Of a stretch of 42,466 nt of DNA, positions 1 to 7,721 are shown in pieces. The notes under the pieces were generated by a model. The model had not been told where the DNA came from. It saw only the letters and a program-made list of their open reading frames with translations, and made no database searches. The translations under genes and the position numbers were made by a program. How positions within the stretch are numbered: the stretch's first letter is position 1; the number at the start of each line of letters is the position of its first letter. Source of the stretch: Candidatus Parcubacteria bacterium (lineage in GTDB: Bacteria > Patescibacteriota > Patescibacteriia > Patescibacteriales > BM507); NCBI GenBank assembly GCA_002869265.1, contig PKTH01000025.1, forward strand, positions 1 through 42,466, given 5' to 3'.

Positions 1-192
1 TATCAGTATAGTCGGAATAGTGGCTACTGTTATGTTAATGGTTGGGGGGTTTATATGGTTAACAGCTGGTGGAAGTGGTGAAAAAGTGGGCAAGGCCCGA
101 GATATTATTTTTAGTTCTTTAACTGGCCTTGTGTTAGCTCTAACTTCCTATACAATCCTTAGTGTAATTAACCCCGATTTAGTTAATTTTAA
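1..192 (+). repeat. Direct repeat, copy 1 (pilin helix-hairpin coding segment)
   Basis: Bases 1-192 match 878-1069 with a single difference by eye (A at 100, G at 977). The match ends abruptly at 193/1070, where the cysteine-rich tails begin to diverge. The left end of the repeat is cut by the window edge. Confidence 0.95.
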
Positions 193-622
193 TATTATTG
201 AGCTAAGCAATCCGTTGCCTGGAGCTGCGGGCGAGATTCTCTGTATTGATAGTGATAATGACGGACAAAGAGATGACTGCGCAGATCCAAGCCTTGCCTG
301 TGTTGGTTTTCGATGTGTCGAGTCATCTTCAGTAATAGATCATTCTCAACAAGTTTGTACCTTGGCAGGAAGTGTCTGCCCTCCTCCATGGGAATGTGGT
401 CCTGATGGGTATTGTTTTGTTCCCACACCTCCACCGTCAGAAGCCGCTGCCGCAACCGGTTGCTGCTTAAGCTCATACAATCAACCAACATCGCTTTATT
501 TAGCTTGTTCTGTAACAACCTTTGAGGTGTGCAATACAAAAAGCGATGGATTTTTTTCTATAAACAAAATCTGTGATGAAAAATCTGGACCATTTGGTAG
601 TCAAAAATTCGAATGTAAATAA
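2..622 (+). CDS. TrbC/VirB2-like (T4SS pilin family) membrane protein, 5' end outside window
   Basis: The reading frame is open from base 2, so the start lies left of the window. The visible part begins inside a hydrophobic helix (ISIVGIVATVMLMVGGFIWL), followed by a glycine-rich turn with basic residues (TAGGSGEKVGKARD) and a second helix (LTGLVLALTSYTILSVINP). This two-helix hairpin is typical of the TrbC/VirB2-like pilin family common in Patescibacteria. After it comes an exported-looking tail of about 135 residues with roughly 15 cysteines, an Asp-rich DSDNDGQRDD stretch and a Pro/Ala linker. The gene is the first member of a tandem pair with the next gene; the helices are nearly identical at DNA level while the tails differ. 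The family name is inferred from the helix pattern. A role as a pilus subunit or other membrane component is likely but not shown. Confidence 0.7.
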   Translation: MSIVGIVATVMLMVGGFIWLTAGGSGEKVGKARDIIFSSLTGLVLALTSYTILSVINPDLVNFNIIELSNPLPGAAGEILCIDSDNDGQRDDCADPSLACVGFRCVESSSVIDHSQQVCTLAGSVCPPPWECGPDGYCFVPTPPPSEAAAATGCCLSSYNQPTSLYLACSVTTFEVCNTKSDGFFSINKICDEKSGPFGSQKFECK

Positions 623-668
623 TGATATAATTTAATTACTATAAAATATTAATAAATTAATAAACAAA

Positions 669-1379
669 ATGGTTTCATCCCCTAAATTAATACTAATTAT
701 TATATTCTCTTCTCTCTTCGGTTTTATCGTAAGCCTTAGCTCTGTAGATGCTTCAGATATTAAGTTTTCCCCTCAGGTTACTATCCCGGGGTCCGCCTTT
801 GAAGAGGGAGCCGAGATAGATATTCAAAATGACACAACAGTTCTTGGATTATATTTAAAGGCTATATACACCTATGCTATCAGTATAGTCGGAATAGTGG
901 CTACTGTTATGTTAATGGTTGGGGGGTTTATATGGTTAACAGCTGGTGGAAGTGGTGAAAAAGTGGGCAAGGCCCGGGATATTATTTTTAGTTCTTTAAC
1001 TGGCCTTGTGTTAGCTCTAACTTCCTATACAATCCTTAGTGTAATTAACCCCGATTTAGTTAATTTTAAGATTATAGAACTCAATAAACCGCTGGAGGCT
1101 CCTGGTCAGAAATCCTGCACCGGACCAACTGACTCAAGCTGTGGTGTTGGCTTTGTTTGTTATAATCAAGTATGTGTTGAGGCTAATAAAATTGGATGTT
1201 GTCTTTTTGGTAAAAACTGGCAAGGTGAATGGACTAAATGCACAACAGGTGTAACAAGCACAGGGTGCCAAGATCTAGATAATGTTAGCGATGTGTTTTG
1301 GACACCAAGTCAAACTAAAAAATGTGTAGATGGTGACAATGAACCAGATGACCCTGACTATCAATGTAAAGAAATTTAA
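669..1379 (+). CDS. TrbC/VirB2-like (T4SS pilin family) protein with cysteine-rich tail
   Basis: A complete 236-residue paralogue of the preceding gene. It has an N-terminal signal-type helix (residues about 5-27, ending near VDASD), a short extracytoplasmic stretch, then the two-helix TrbC/VirB2-like hairpin (residues about 66-133) and a cysteine-rich C-terminal tail of about 100 residues (CGVGFVC, IGCCLFG, an Asp-rich end). The ATG at 669 lies in an A/T-rich stretch with no Shine-Dalgarno site. It is 46 bp downstream of the first copy and probably co-transcribed with it. The hairpin DNA is nearly identical to that of the first copy, whereas the tails share only scattered cysteines, so selection or gene conversion seems to act differently on the two halves. 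The tail may be surface-exposed and disulfide-bonded. Confidence 0.75.
   Translation: MVSSPKLILIIIFSSLFGFIVSLSSVDASDIKFSPQVTIPGSAFEEGAEIDIQNDTTVLGLYLKAIYTYAISIVGIVATVMLMVGGFIWLTAGGSGEKVGKARDIIFSSLTGLVLALTSYTILSVINPDLVNFKIIELNKPLEAPGQKSCTGPTDSSCGVGFVCYNQVCVEANKIGCCLFGKNWQGEWTKCTTGVTSTGCQDLDNVSDVFWTPSQTKKCVDGDNEPDDPDYQCKEI
878..1069 (+). repeat. Direct repeat, copy 2 (pilin helix-hairpin coding segment)
   Basis: The second copy of the near-identical segment described for 1-192, at an offset of 877 bp. It encodes the two membrane helices of the complete pilin-like gene. Confidence 0.95.
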
Positions 1380-1383
1380 TAAT

Positions 1384-1593
1384 ATGTTTTCCAAATACTC
1401 AGAACAAAAGTTTGATATCCTAAATAAATATAAAGTTTTTTATACGAAAGAAGAAATTGAGGATGTTGTTAATTCTTCTGATGAAGTAAAAAAAAAGAAT
1501 GAATTTTTTGTGGCGAAGAAAAACAATATAAAAGTTTTATATAAAATAGAGGGCGGGAAGAAAAAAATAATTACTTTCTACCCGGTAAAATAA
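1384..1593 (+). CDS. DUF4258-like small protein (possible toxin of a toxin-antitoxin pair)
   Basis: A 69-residue protein starting at MFSKYSEQK. An upstream ATG at 1330 in the same frame would overlap the pilin gene by 50 bp and is unlikely. The sequence fits the DUF4258 pattern: a helix with YTKEEIEDVV, then two beta strands with basic residues (FFVAKKNNIKVLYKIEG) and a final strand ending TFYPVK. DUF4258 has a RelE/BrnT-like compact fold and is often found beside DUF2283 proteins, as here, where the next gene begins one base after this stop. A toxin role is inferred from that context only. Confidence 0.6.
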   Translation: MFSKYSEQKFDILNKYKVFYTKEEIEDVVNSSDEVKKKNEFFVAKKNNIKVLYKIEGGKKKIITFYPVK

Positions 1594-1594
1594 T

Positions 1595-1828
1595 ATGATT
1601 TACGATGCTGAATCCAATATATTGTGTGTAGAGGTATCAAGTGGTGTTATTGATCACACCATTGAACTTGGAAATTTTATCATTCATGTTTCAAAAACAA
1701 AAAAACCAATTCTAGTCGAGATTCTTGAAGCGAGTAAATTTATTGGCCAGTTCAACAAAAACGAAGATGAGGCTTTGGCAAATTTAAAAAAAGCTTTACC
1801 GGCTAACCTATTTTTAAATAATCATTAG
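1595..1828 (+). CDS. DUF2283 family protein (possible antitoxin partner)
   Basis: A 77-residue protein with the DUF2283 (YuzE-like) signature: IYDAESNILCVEV at the start, a central IDHTIELGNFIIHV, and VEILEASKF near residue 50. The family's usual pattern is YD.E.D.LYI.., followed by ..IDLGNGI.. and ..G.EILDAS, and the match is good over the first 50 residues. The start follows the DUF4258 stop by one base, so the two are surely co-translated. The pair is often seen in cyanobacterial and Patescibacteria genomes and is suspected, without firm biochemical proof known to me, to be a toxin-antitoxin module. The stop codon is TAG. Confidence 0.7.
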   Translation: MIYDAESNILCVEVSSGVIDHTIELGNFIIHVSKTKKPILVEILEASKFIGQFNKNEDEALANLKKALPANLFLNNH

Positions 1829-1917
1829 TAAAATAATAAAAAAGAATTGTGGTTTTAAAATTATAAAAACAACAGTATTCATAATTCTAAATTCATAATT
1901 CATAATTCTAATCAAAT

Positions 1918-2844
1918 ATGTCAAAAACATTAATCAAAAAGAAAAGAGGAAAAAATATAGAAATGCTCAACTCAGGGCATAGAGCTTGCGCTGGTTGTGG
2001 TCAGCTAATTGCAGCCAAGGTTGTCGCTGAAACCCTTGGACCGGACACTATCATTGCCAATGCTACTGGTTGCCTAGAAGTAACAACTACCCCCTACCCT
2101 GAAAGTGCTTGGGGTATGCCTTGGATACATTCGGTTTTTGAAAACGCTGCTGCAGTTGCTTCTGGAATACAAGCCGCTCTTAAGCAACAAGGAAAAGACA
2201 AAAAAATCAAAGTAGTCGCGCAGGGTGGTGATGGTGGAACTTTCGATATTGGTTTTGGTCTTATTAGCGGTATGTGGGAACGAGGAGAAAACATTCTCTA
2301 TGTGGCTTATGATAATGAAGCCTACGCTAATACCGGAATCCAGGCCTCAGGGGCAACCCCTTGGGCAGCGAGCACTACAACCACTCCATCTGGCTCTGGT
2401 AAATCAATAGACGCTATCGGTTCTCATCAACAAAAGAAAGACATGGTTGCTATCGCTCTTGGGCATGGTCTCAAATACGTCGCTCAATCAACAGTGGGCT
2501 ATCTTGAAGACATTAAACAAAAAGTTCAGAAGGCACTTGAGGTAGATGGTCCTGCCTATATTCAAATACTTGTCCCTTGTATTCCAGGATGGAAAACAGA
2601 ACCAAGTAAAACGATAAAAATAGGTAAACTAGCAGCACAAACTGGACTCTACCCCTTACTAGAATATCAAAACGGAGAACTGACTAAGGCGCTAAAGGTT
2701 GGAGAAAAAAATCCAAAAGTAGAAGAATATCTCAAACTCCAAGGAAGATTTGCTCACTTGTTTAAGAATAAGCAAGGCAAAGATCAAATAAAATACATCC
2801 AAGAGCTAGCCAATAAAAACATCGCTAAATACGGATTGAAATAA
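1918..2844 (+). CDS. porB: Pyruvate (2-oxoacid):ferredoxin oxidoreductase, beta subunit
   Basis: A 308-residue TPP-binding subunit that takes part in oxidative decarboxylation of pyruvate to acetyl-CoA with reduction of ferredoxin. Visible signatures are HRACAGCG near residue 21 (Cys24 and Cys27, ligands of the proximal [4Fe-4S] cluster), Cys52 in ATGCLEV, a further Cys in LVPCIPGW, and the TPP/Mg motif GGDGGTFDIG around residue 103. The YDNEAYANTGIQ.S stretch is also diagnostic. The length is normal for PorB. No alpha (PorA), gamma or delta subunit gene is adjacent, so this is an orphan within the window. A strong terminator follows. The start has no Shine-Dalgarno site; the upstream 60 bp contain repeats of CATAATTCTAA. 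Substrate could be another 2-oxoacid. Confidence 0.9.
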   Translation: MSKTLIKKKRGKNIEMLNSGHRACAGCGQLIAAKVVAETLGPDTIIANATGCLEVTTTPYPESAWGMPWIHSVFENAAAVASGIQAALKQQGKDKKIKVVAQGGDGGTFDIGFGLISGMWERGENILYVAYDNEAYANTGIQASGATPWAASTTTTPSGSGKSIDAIGSHQQKKDMVAIALGHGLKYVAQSTVGYLEDIKQKVQKALEVDGPAYIQILVPCIPGWKTEPSKTIKIGKLAAQTGLYPLLEYQNGELTKALKVGEKNPKVEEYLKLQGRFAHLFKNKQGKDQIKYIQELANKNIAKYGLK

Positions 2845-2875
2845 TTAGGCACTTTTGACACAAAACCCCTAGTAC

Positions 2876-2914
2876 AAAACGATGAACAATATCTATGTGT
2901 TCGTCGTTTTTTTT
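2876..2914 (+). terminator. Rho-independent terminator of porB
   Basis: The inverted repeat AAAACGATGAACA (2876-2888) pairs with TGTTCGTCGTTTT (2898-2910), 13 bp with one G-T wobble, around a 9-nt loop, and runs into T's up to 2914. Confidence 0.85.
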
Positions 2915-2921
2915 ACTTAAT

Positions 2922-2949
2922 TTGACAAAATGATAGATTGTGTTATCAT
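2922..2949 (+). promoter_or_regulatory. Sigma70-type promoter for the small gene at 2992
   Basis: A perfect -35 TTGACA (2922-2927), a 16-bp spacer, and -10 TATCAT (2944-2949). It lies 43 bp before the start codon and just after the porB terminator. Confidence 0.75.
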
Positions 2950-2991
2950 GCTCTGTTAGATCATTCACAACAAAAAAAGGAGGACAATAAA

Positions 2992-3234
2992 ATGGTAGGT
3001 ATTGTTGTTAGTAAATCATTATCAAAAAAAGACATTGATCAGCTACTGAGTGTGCTAGAAGAATCTGAAATAGGCAAACTAATCACTGTGAAAATCAGCA
3101 AATCATACATGCCTCCTGTGTGGTTTGCGGACTTAGCAATAGACGAACAAGCCATTTCAGAATTTGAAAACTTAGTAAGATTTGGACCTTTAGGGAATTG
3201 GGAAGATAACCTTCTAAGAGCTAAACACCCTTAA
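2992..3234 (+). CDS. Small conserved-looking protein of unknown function (paralogue A)
   Basis: An 80-residue soluble protein not recognised as any family. The ATG at 2992 is chosen because AAAGGAGGA lies about 8 bases before it; an in-frame upstream ATG at 2938 would sit inside the promoter. The N-terminal part contains SKKDIDQLLSVLEESEIGK, a helix with alternating acidic and leucine residues, then a VKISKS strand, a Trp (VWFADLAID), and a C-terminus with FGPLGNWEDNLLRAKHP. The same arrangement recurs in the 78-residue protein at 3465, although identity is low. It is a single-gene transcription unit with a perfect -35 box, a strong Shine-Dalgarno site and a terminator, so it is probably well expressed. 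Confidence 0.7.
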   Translation: MVGIVVSKSLSKKDIDQLLSVLEESEIGKLITVKISKSYMPPVWFADLAIDEQAISEFENLVRFGPLGNWEDNLLRAKHP

Positions 3235-3242
3235 AGAAAAAT

Positions 3243-3274
3243 AAAGACGTTTACACATTAAACGTCTTTTTTTT
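3243..3274 (+). terminator. Rho-independent terminator
   Basis: AAAGACGTTTA (3243-3253) pairs with TAAACGTCTTT (3259-3269) around a 5-nt loop, 11 bp without mismatch, followed by T's to 3274. It lies 8 bp after the stop codon of the gene at 2992. Confidence 0.92.
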
Positions 3275-3350
3275 GTTTTTCTTCTATAAACCATAAAACT
3301 TGGAATAAATTTATTTACAAATGAATACGATTTGAAGTAAAAATTTTTTA

Positions 3351-3383
3351 TGTCTATACATATGTATAGACACTTGTATAGAC
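3351..3383 (+). promoter_or_regulatory. Palindromic operator candidate with an extra half-site
   Basis: Bases 3351-3372 form a perfect 22-bp palindrome with half-site TGTCTATACAT. The half-site core TGTATAGAC (3363-3371) is repeated directly at 3375-3383, 12 bp further on. The array ends 7 bp before the -35 box of the promoter at 3390. The centre fits the TACANNTGTA motif of CopY/BlaI-type repressors, but that assignment is speculative. In the 3235-3464 stretch this is the main feature besides the terminator and promoter. Confidence 0.7.
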
Positions 3384-3389
3384 TTATTA

Positions 3390-3418
3390 TTGACAAACCG
3401 CAAATAATTATCTAAACT
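3390..3418 (+). promoter_or_regulatory. Sigma70-type promoter for the small gene at 3465
   Basis: A perfect -35 TTGACA (3390-3395), a 17-bp spacer, and -10 TAAACT (3413-3418). It lies immediately downstream of the palindrome at 3351. Confidence 0.7.
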
Positions 3419-3464
3419 AAAATATTGTTCTTTATCAACCCCCCCTCATTTAGGAGATTGAATA

Positions 3465-3701
3465 ATGGGCGAAAACCTAGCACAAACAGAAAAAATCACC
3501 AAGGTAGATTTGATCGAAATCATGGAAATGCTTGAAGAAATCGAAGTTGGCCTGTACGTTGAAATCCGTATTCGGCAGGTCGAGAGAAAACACTGGGTAA
3601 TTGTATTTGGCGTCAAAGACTTTGCAAGAGATTTGTTTCTTGCATCCATCAAAGACGGCATGTTAAGTAAGTGGTCCTCAGTAATAAAAATTCAACATTA
3701 G
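3465..3701 (+). CDS. Small protein of unknown function (paralogue B)
   Basis: A 78-residue protein of no recognised family. It starts at ATG 3465, preceded by TAGGAG at 3451-3456. The segment ITKVDLIEIMEMLEEIEVG lines up with LSKKDIDQLLSVLEESEIG of the gene at 2992. This is followed in both by a charged beta strand (YVEIRIRQ / TVKISKS), a Trp, and a C-terminus with a Trp and a basic residue near the end (LSKWSSVIKIQH / GNWEDNLLRAKHP). I infer distant paralogy from this pattern. Like its neighbour it is monocistronic, with its own promoter and terminator, but it also has a palindromic operator candidate, suggesting regulated expression. Confidence 0.7.
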   Translation: MGENLAQTEKITKVDLIEIMEMLEEIEVGLYVEIRIRQVERKHWVIVFGVKDFARDLFLASIKDGMLSKWSSVIKIQH

Positions 3702-3723
3702 TCCTAGCAGAAATTTTCAACAA

Positions 3724-3753
3724 AAAAACACCCACCAAAGGCGGGTGTTTTTT
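3724..3753. terminator. Bidirectional terminator between small gene B and rpoC
   Basis: AAAAACACCC (3724-3733) pairs with GGGTGTTTTT (3743-3752) around a short partly paired loop. An A-run on the left and T-run on the right allow it to stop transcription from both converging units. Confidence 0.9.
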
Positions 3754-3764
3754 CTATGTGAGAA

Positions 3765-6700
3765 CTAATAAACTTTTCTTTCTTCTCTTGGTTTGTAACC
3801 AGTTCCAGCTGGAATCAATCTACCAATAATAATATTTTCTTTCAAACCTTCTAGATAATCAATCTTTCCACTAACAGCAGCATCAATCAATACTCTAGCG
3901 GTTTCTTGGAATGAAGCAGCTGATAAGAATGAATCTGTAGTTAGAGAAGCCTTGGTTATACCCAGTAACAGTTGATCCACCTTAGCTTGATCTTCTTTTT
4001 TACTTACCTTTAAATTAGCCCTATTAAGGACTGATCTTTCAACTATCTCGCCAGGAAGTAAATCAGTCTTATTCGCATCGTTAATGAAGTATCTAGAGAA
4101 CATCTGTCTAACAATAATCTCAACGTGTTTATCATTTAGGGGCTGTCCCTGAGATGAATAGACTTCTTGAATTTCCTTAATAATATACTTCTGTGTCTCT
4201 AGTCTTCCTCGCAAGGCAAATAGTTTCTGTAAGTGCATACTTCCATCGGTTAGTTGAGCTCCAACATCTACTTTGTCGCCTTCTTTAACTTTTATAGCAG
4301 TTCCTTTTGGAATCACAAACTCTTTAACCTTGTTGGTTTTTCCGCTCACCTTTACATATTTGTCTTTGAGGGTAACCACTCCAGGATTTTCAGCTTTTTG
4401 AGTTTTCTTTCCAACCTTGAATAACTCTTGGCCTTTTTTAACTTTATCTCCATCCTTAACAAGTGTTTTTGCTTTACTTTCCTTATCTTTTTCGTCTGTT
4501 AATTCAGAGAAATAATATTTATCGCTTTCTTCTCCTTTATAGCTTATTTTCAAGATTTTACTCTGACCACTGGCAACAATAACTTTTCCTGCCGGGTCTT
4601 CAATTGTTCTAGTCGCCTCTTCAATTGAAACAGTCCCCTCTACATCAGCTAGCAATGCCTCTTTCTTTGGTGGTCTTGTTTCAAAAATTTCTTCTACACG
4701 AGGTAGACCCTGAGTAATATCGTCTGATCCAGCAACACCACCTGTGTGGAAAGTTCTCATGGTAAGCTGAGTACCAGGCTCACCAATTGATTGAGCCGCA
4801 ATTGTACCAACTGCTACTCCGATTTCAACCGGTTTATTGTATCCAAGGTCATATCCATAACACTTAGCACAGGTTCCTCTGTCGACTTTACAACTTAGAA
4901 CCGATCTAATATTTGCTTCCTCGATCTCTTCATTTGCTATTTCATCAATAGTGTCCTCTGTAATCAGCTCGCCTTTTTTGACCAATACCTTGCCTTTGGC
5001 ATTTTTCAGATCACTAGCTAAGTATCTACCAACAATCCTTTTCTTAATTTCATAATTCATTTCATCACTTTCTTTCTTTGTGATAAGCACACCCTCTTTG
5101 TCTCCACAATCAACGTCGGTTACGATAACATCCTGTGCTACATCTACCAAACGTCTAGTTAGATAACCAGCGTTCGCAGTACGTAGCGCTGTATCTGATA
5201 AACCTTTACGTACACCATGAGTAGAAATAAAGTATTCTAGTACATCGAAACCTCTTTTAAAGTTTCCTCTAACTGGTAGCTCGATAATATCACCGGAAGG
5301 AGAAGTCACAAGACCTTTCATTCCTAGAATTTGAGTTAACTGCGCCCATGAACCACGAGCACCAGATTCAATCATAGAATATACCGGCCCATCTGTTGGT
5401 AGATCCCTCTTACAAATATTTGTTACGTGTTCCTTAGTATTTGTCCAGATCTCAATAACTTTTGAATATCTTTCAGAATTTGTTAGAAGACCATCGTCAT
5501 ACTGTTCTTGAATTTTCTCAACCTCTTCACCGGCTTGTTTAATCAAATTATCTTTTTCTTCAAAGTAAGGTAGATCATCCATTCCCCAAGAAAGACCAGA
5601 TTTTGTAATAAAGCCAAAACTTAGAGATTTTAATTCATCAACCAATTTAACTGTTCTCTCCTCTCCATAAAAACGAAGACAATCTTTAATAACGTTTCTT
5701 AAGCCACCTTTACCAACAACTTCATTAACAAAACGAAGTTTTTCAGGAATAATATTATTATACATTACTCTTCCGGCAGTGGTTACAAGCACTCCCTTGT
5801 CTGAGGTTCTTACTTTTATTGGAGCATGAAGAGTGATAGCTTTTGAGTTGTAAGCTAGTTCAACTTCCATTTCGTTCGCAAAATATTTTAAGGCCTTTTC
5901 ATCAATCTCACCCTCATCCATTTGTGTTAGATAAAAAGCTCCCCACACAATATCTTGACCAGGGGCTACAATCGGATCTCCAGTTGCTGGTTTTAATAAG
6001 TTGTGAGATGAAAGCATGATATCTCTAGCTTCCTCTTTGGCTTCTTTGGTAAGTGGTACATGAACAGCCATTTGGTCACCGTCAAAGTCAGCGTTAAAAG
6101 CTGAGCAAACTAGTGGATGAATCTGAATAGCCTTACCTTCAATCAATGTTGGCTTGAAAGCTTGGATACCAAGTCTGTGCAAGGTAGGAGCACGATTTAG
6201 AAGCACAAAAGCATCTTTAGTGATATTTTCGAGGATATCATAGACTTCGTTGTGCCCAGCATCTATGTATCTTGAAGCAGATCTAACATTATGAACAATC
6301 TCTTCTTTAATCAATTTTGATATTACATATGGCTTGAAAAGCTCAAGAGCCATAATTTTTGGAAGACCACATTGATATAGTTTTAGTTTTGGATTAACCA
6401 CAATAACTGAACGACCAGAATAGTCGATTCTTTTACCTAGAAGGTTTTGTCTGAATCTACCCTGCTTACCTTTTAATGAGTCTGCCAAAGACTTCAATTG
6501 TCTTTTTTGCCCCGTTGAAGCTGTAACTGTTTTACTGGCTCTTGAAGAGTTGTCAATCAAGGCGTCAACTGCCTCTTGAAGCATCCTCTTTTCATTTCTA
6601 CAAATAACTTCTGGTGCATTTAACTCTATTAATTGTTTTAAACGATTATTTCTATTAATCACTCTTCTATATAGATCATTCAAATCTGAAGTAGCAAATC

Positions 6701-7694
6701 TACCACCATCCAAAGCAACCATCGGTCTTAGATCAGGAGGAATAACTGGAATTTGTTCCATAACCATCCATTCAGGTTTTACGTTGTTCGCCTCCAAACT
6801 CTTAATTAGCTTTAACCTTCTCATCAACTTTTCTTTTTTTGAATCAATAGCAGTCTCAAGTTGAGTCGCTATTAGTTTTCCTGTCTTTTTCAAATCGATC
6901 CTAGACAAAAGCTCTCTTACGGCCTCAGCTCCAATACCTGCTTCAAAAATGTGTCCGTATTTCAAACTTAAATTCTGATATGAATTTTCAGAGATGATTA
7001 AAAGAGGTTTTAATTCTTTAAGTTCTTTTTGAGCTTGATCAAAAGCGTCGTTTAAGCTCTCAAACTTTTCTTCTTTTACTTTGGTCAATGAATCAATTTC
7101 CTTTTCTATTTCGTTTTCAATAGCTGCTTTCTCATCTCCATCCTGCGCGTCCTTCTTTTTATTTTTTATTTCAGTAATCTGTTTGCTAAACTCGCTCTCG
7201 ATTGATTTCTTCTTTGATTTGAATTCTTGCTTAATCTGATCAATAGTTGCATTTTTTAAATCTTCATTTACATCAGTAATAATGAAACTAGCAAAATAAA
7301 CAACCTTCTCAAGTGCTCCCATTGATATATCTAGAATTAAACCGATCTTGGAAGAAATACCTCTTAAGAACCAAATATGAGTTGCTGGAGATTGCAGTGT
7401 AATATGTCCCATTCTTTCACGTCTAACAATACTTCTGGTTACCTCTACACCACACTTATCACAAACAATACCCTTATATCTAATTTTCTTATACTTTCCA
7501 CAATAACATTCCCAGTCCTTTGAAGGACCAAAAATCTTTTCACAGAACAAACCGTCTTTTTCAGGTTTTTGTGTTCTGTAGTTAATAGTCTCCGGTCTAA
7601 TAATCTCTCCATGAGACCAGTCCAGAATATCTTCTGGTGATGCTAATTTTAATTTGATTGCATCAAAATCTGTTGTTTTGATTGGATTTATCAT
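3765..7694 (-). CDS. rpoC: DNA-directed RNA polymerase, beta' subunit
   Basis: 1309 residues, about the size expected for a bacterial beta' without large lineage insertions. The catalytic Mg-binding loop [12 protein letters not shown] lies near residue 533. The N-terminal zinc site is CYC..C..C (Cys63, 65, 78, 81), and the second zinc site is the [11 protein letters not shown] region near residue 940. A Lys/Glu-rich coiled coil (residues about 150-235) replaces the usual clamp segment. The trigger-loop region ([20 protein letters not shown]) is present. The start ATG at 7694 gives the standard [14 protein letters not shown] beginning. It follows rpoB with a 27-bp gap and ends 12 bp before a bidirectional terminator, so rpoB-rpoC is one transcription unit. 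The frame is fully open, unlike rpoB. Confidence 0.98.
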   Translation of the reverse strand: MINPIKTTDFDAIKLKLASPEDILDWSHGEIIRPETINYRTQKPEKDGLFCEKIFGPSKDWECYCGKYKKIRYKGIVCDKCGVEVTRSIVRRERMGHITLQSPATHIWFLRGISSKIGLILDISMGALEKVVYFASFIITDVNEDLKNATIDQIKQEFKSKKKSIESEFSKQITEIKNKKKDAQDGDEKAAIENEIEKEIDSLTKVKEEKFESLNDAFDQAQKELKELKPLLIISENSYQNLSLKYGHIFEAGIGAEAVRELLSRIDLKKTGKLIATQLETAIDSKKEKLMRRLKLIKSLEANNVKPEWMVMEQIPVIPPDLRPMVALDGGRFATSDLNDLYRRVINRNNRLKQLIELNAPEVICRNEKRMLQEAVDALIDNSSRASKTVTASTGQKRQLKSLADSLKGKQGRFRQNLLGKRIDYSGRSVIVVNPKLKLYQCGLPKIMALELFKPYVISKLIKEEIVHNVRSASRYIDAGHNEVYDILENITKDAFVLLNRAPTLHRLGIQAFKPTLIEGKAIQIHPLVCSAFNADFDGDQMAVHVPLTKEAKEEARDIMLSSHNLLKPATGDPIVAPGQDIVWGAFYLTQMDEGEIDEKALKYFANEMEVELAYNSKAITLHAPIKVRTSDKGVLVTTAGRVMYNNIIPEKLRFVNEVVGKGGLRNVIKDCLRFYGEERTVKLVDELKSLSFGFITKSGLSWGMDDLPYFEEKDNLIKQAGEEVEKIQEQYDDGLLTNSERYSKVIEIWTNTKEHVTNICKRDLPTDGPVYSMIESGARGSWAQLTQILGMKGLVTSPSGDIIELPVRGNFKRGFDVLEYFISTHGVRKGLSDTALRTANAGYLTRRLVDVAQDVIVTDVDCGDKEGVLITKKESDEMNYEIKKRIVGRYLASDLKNAKGKVLVKKGELITEDTIDEIANEEIEEANIRSVLSCKVDRGTCAKCYGYDLGYNKPVEIGVAVGTIAAQSIGEPGTQLTMRTFHTGGVAGSDDITQGLPRVEEIFETRPPKKEALLADVEGTVSIEEATRTIEDPAGKVIVASGQSKILKISYKGEESDKYYFSELTDEKDKESKAKTLVKDGDKVKKGQELFKVGKKTQKAENPGVVTLKDKYVKVSGKTNKVKEFVIPKGTAIKVKEGDKVDVGAQLTDGSMHLQKLFALRGRLETQKYIIKEIQEVYSSQGQPLNDKHVEIIVRQMFSRYFINDANKTDLLPGEIVERSVLNRANLKVSKKEDQAKVDQLLLGITKASLTTDSFLSAASFQETARVLIDAAVSGKIDYLEGLKENIIIGRLIPAGTGYKPREERKVY

Positions 7695-7721
7695 ATATGT
7701 GAAGTCAATTTATTAATTATA

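Noticed and set aside
1330-1383. Upstream ATG for the DUF4258 gene
   Set aside because: It would overlap the pilin gene by 50 bp and add residues that do not fit the domain.
2938-2991. Upstream ATG for the small gene at 2992
   Set aside because: It lies within the -10 promoter region, so it cannot be translated from that promoter.
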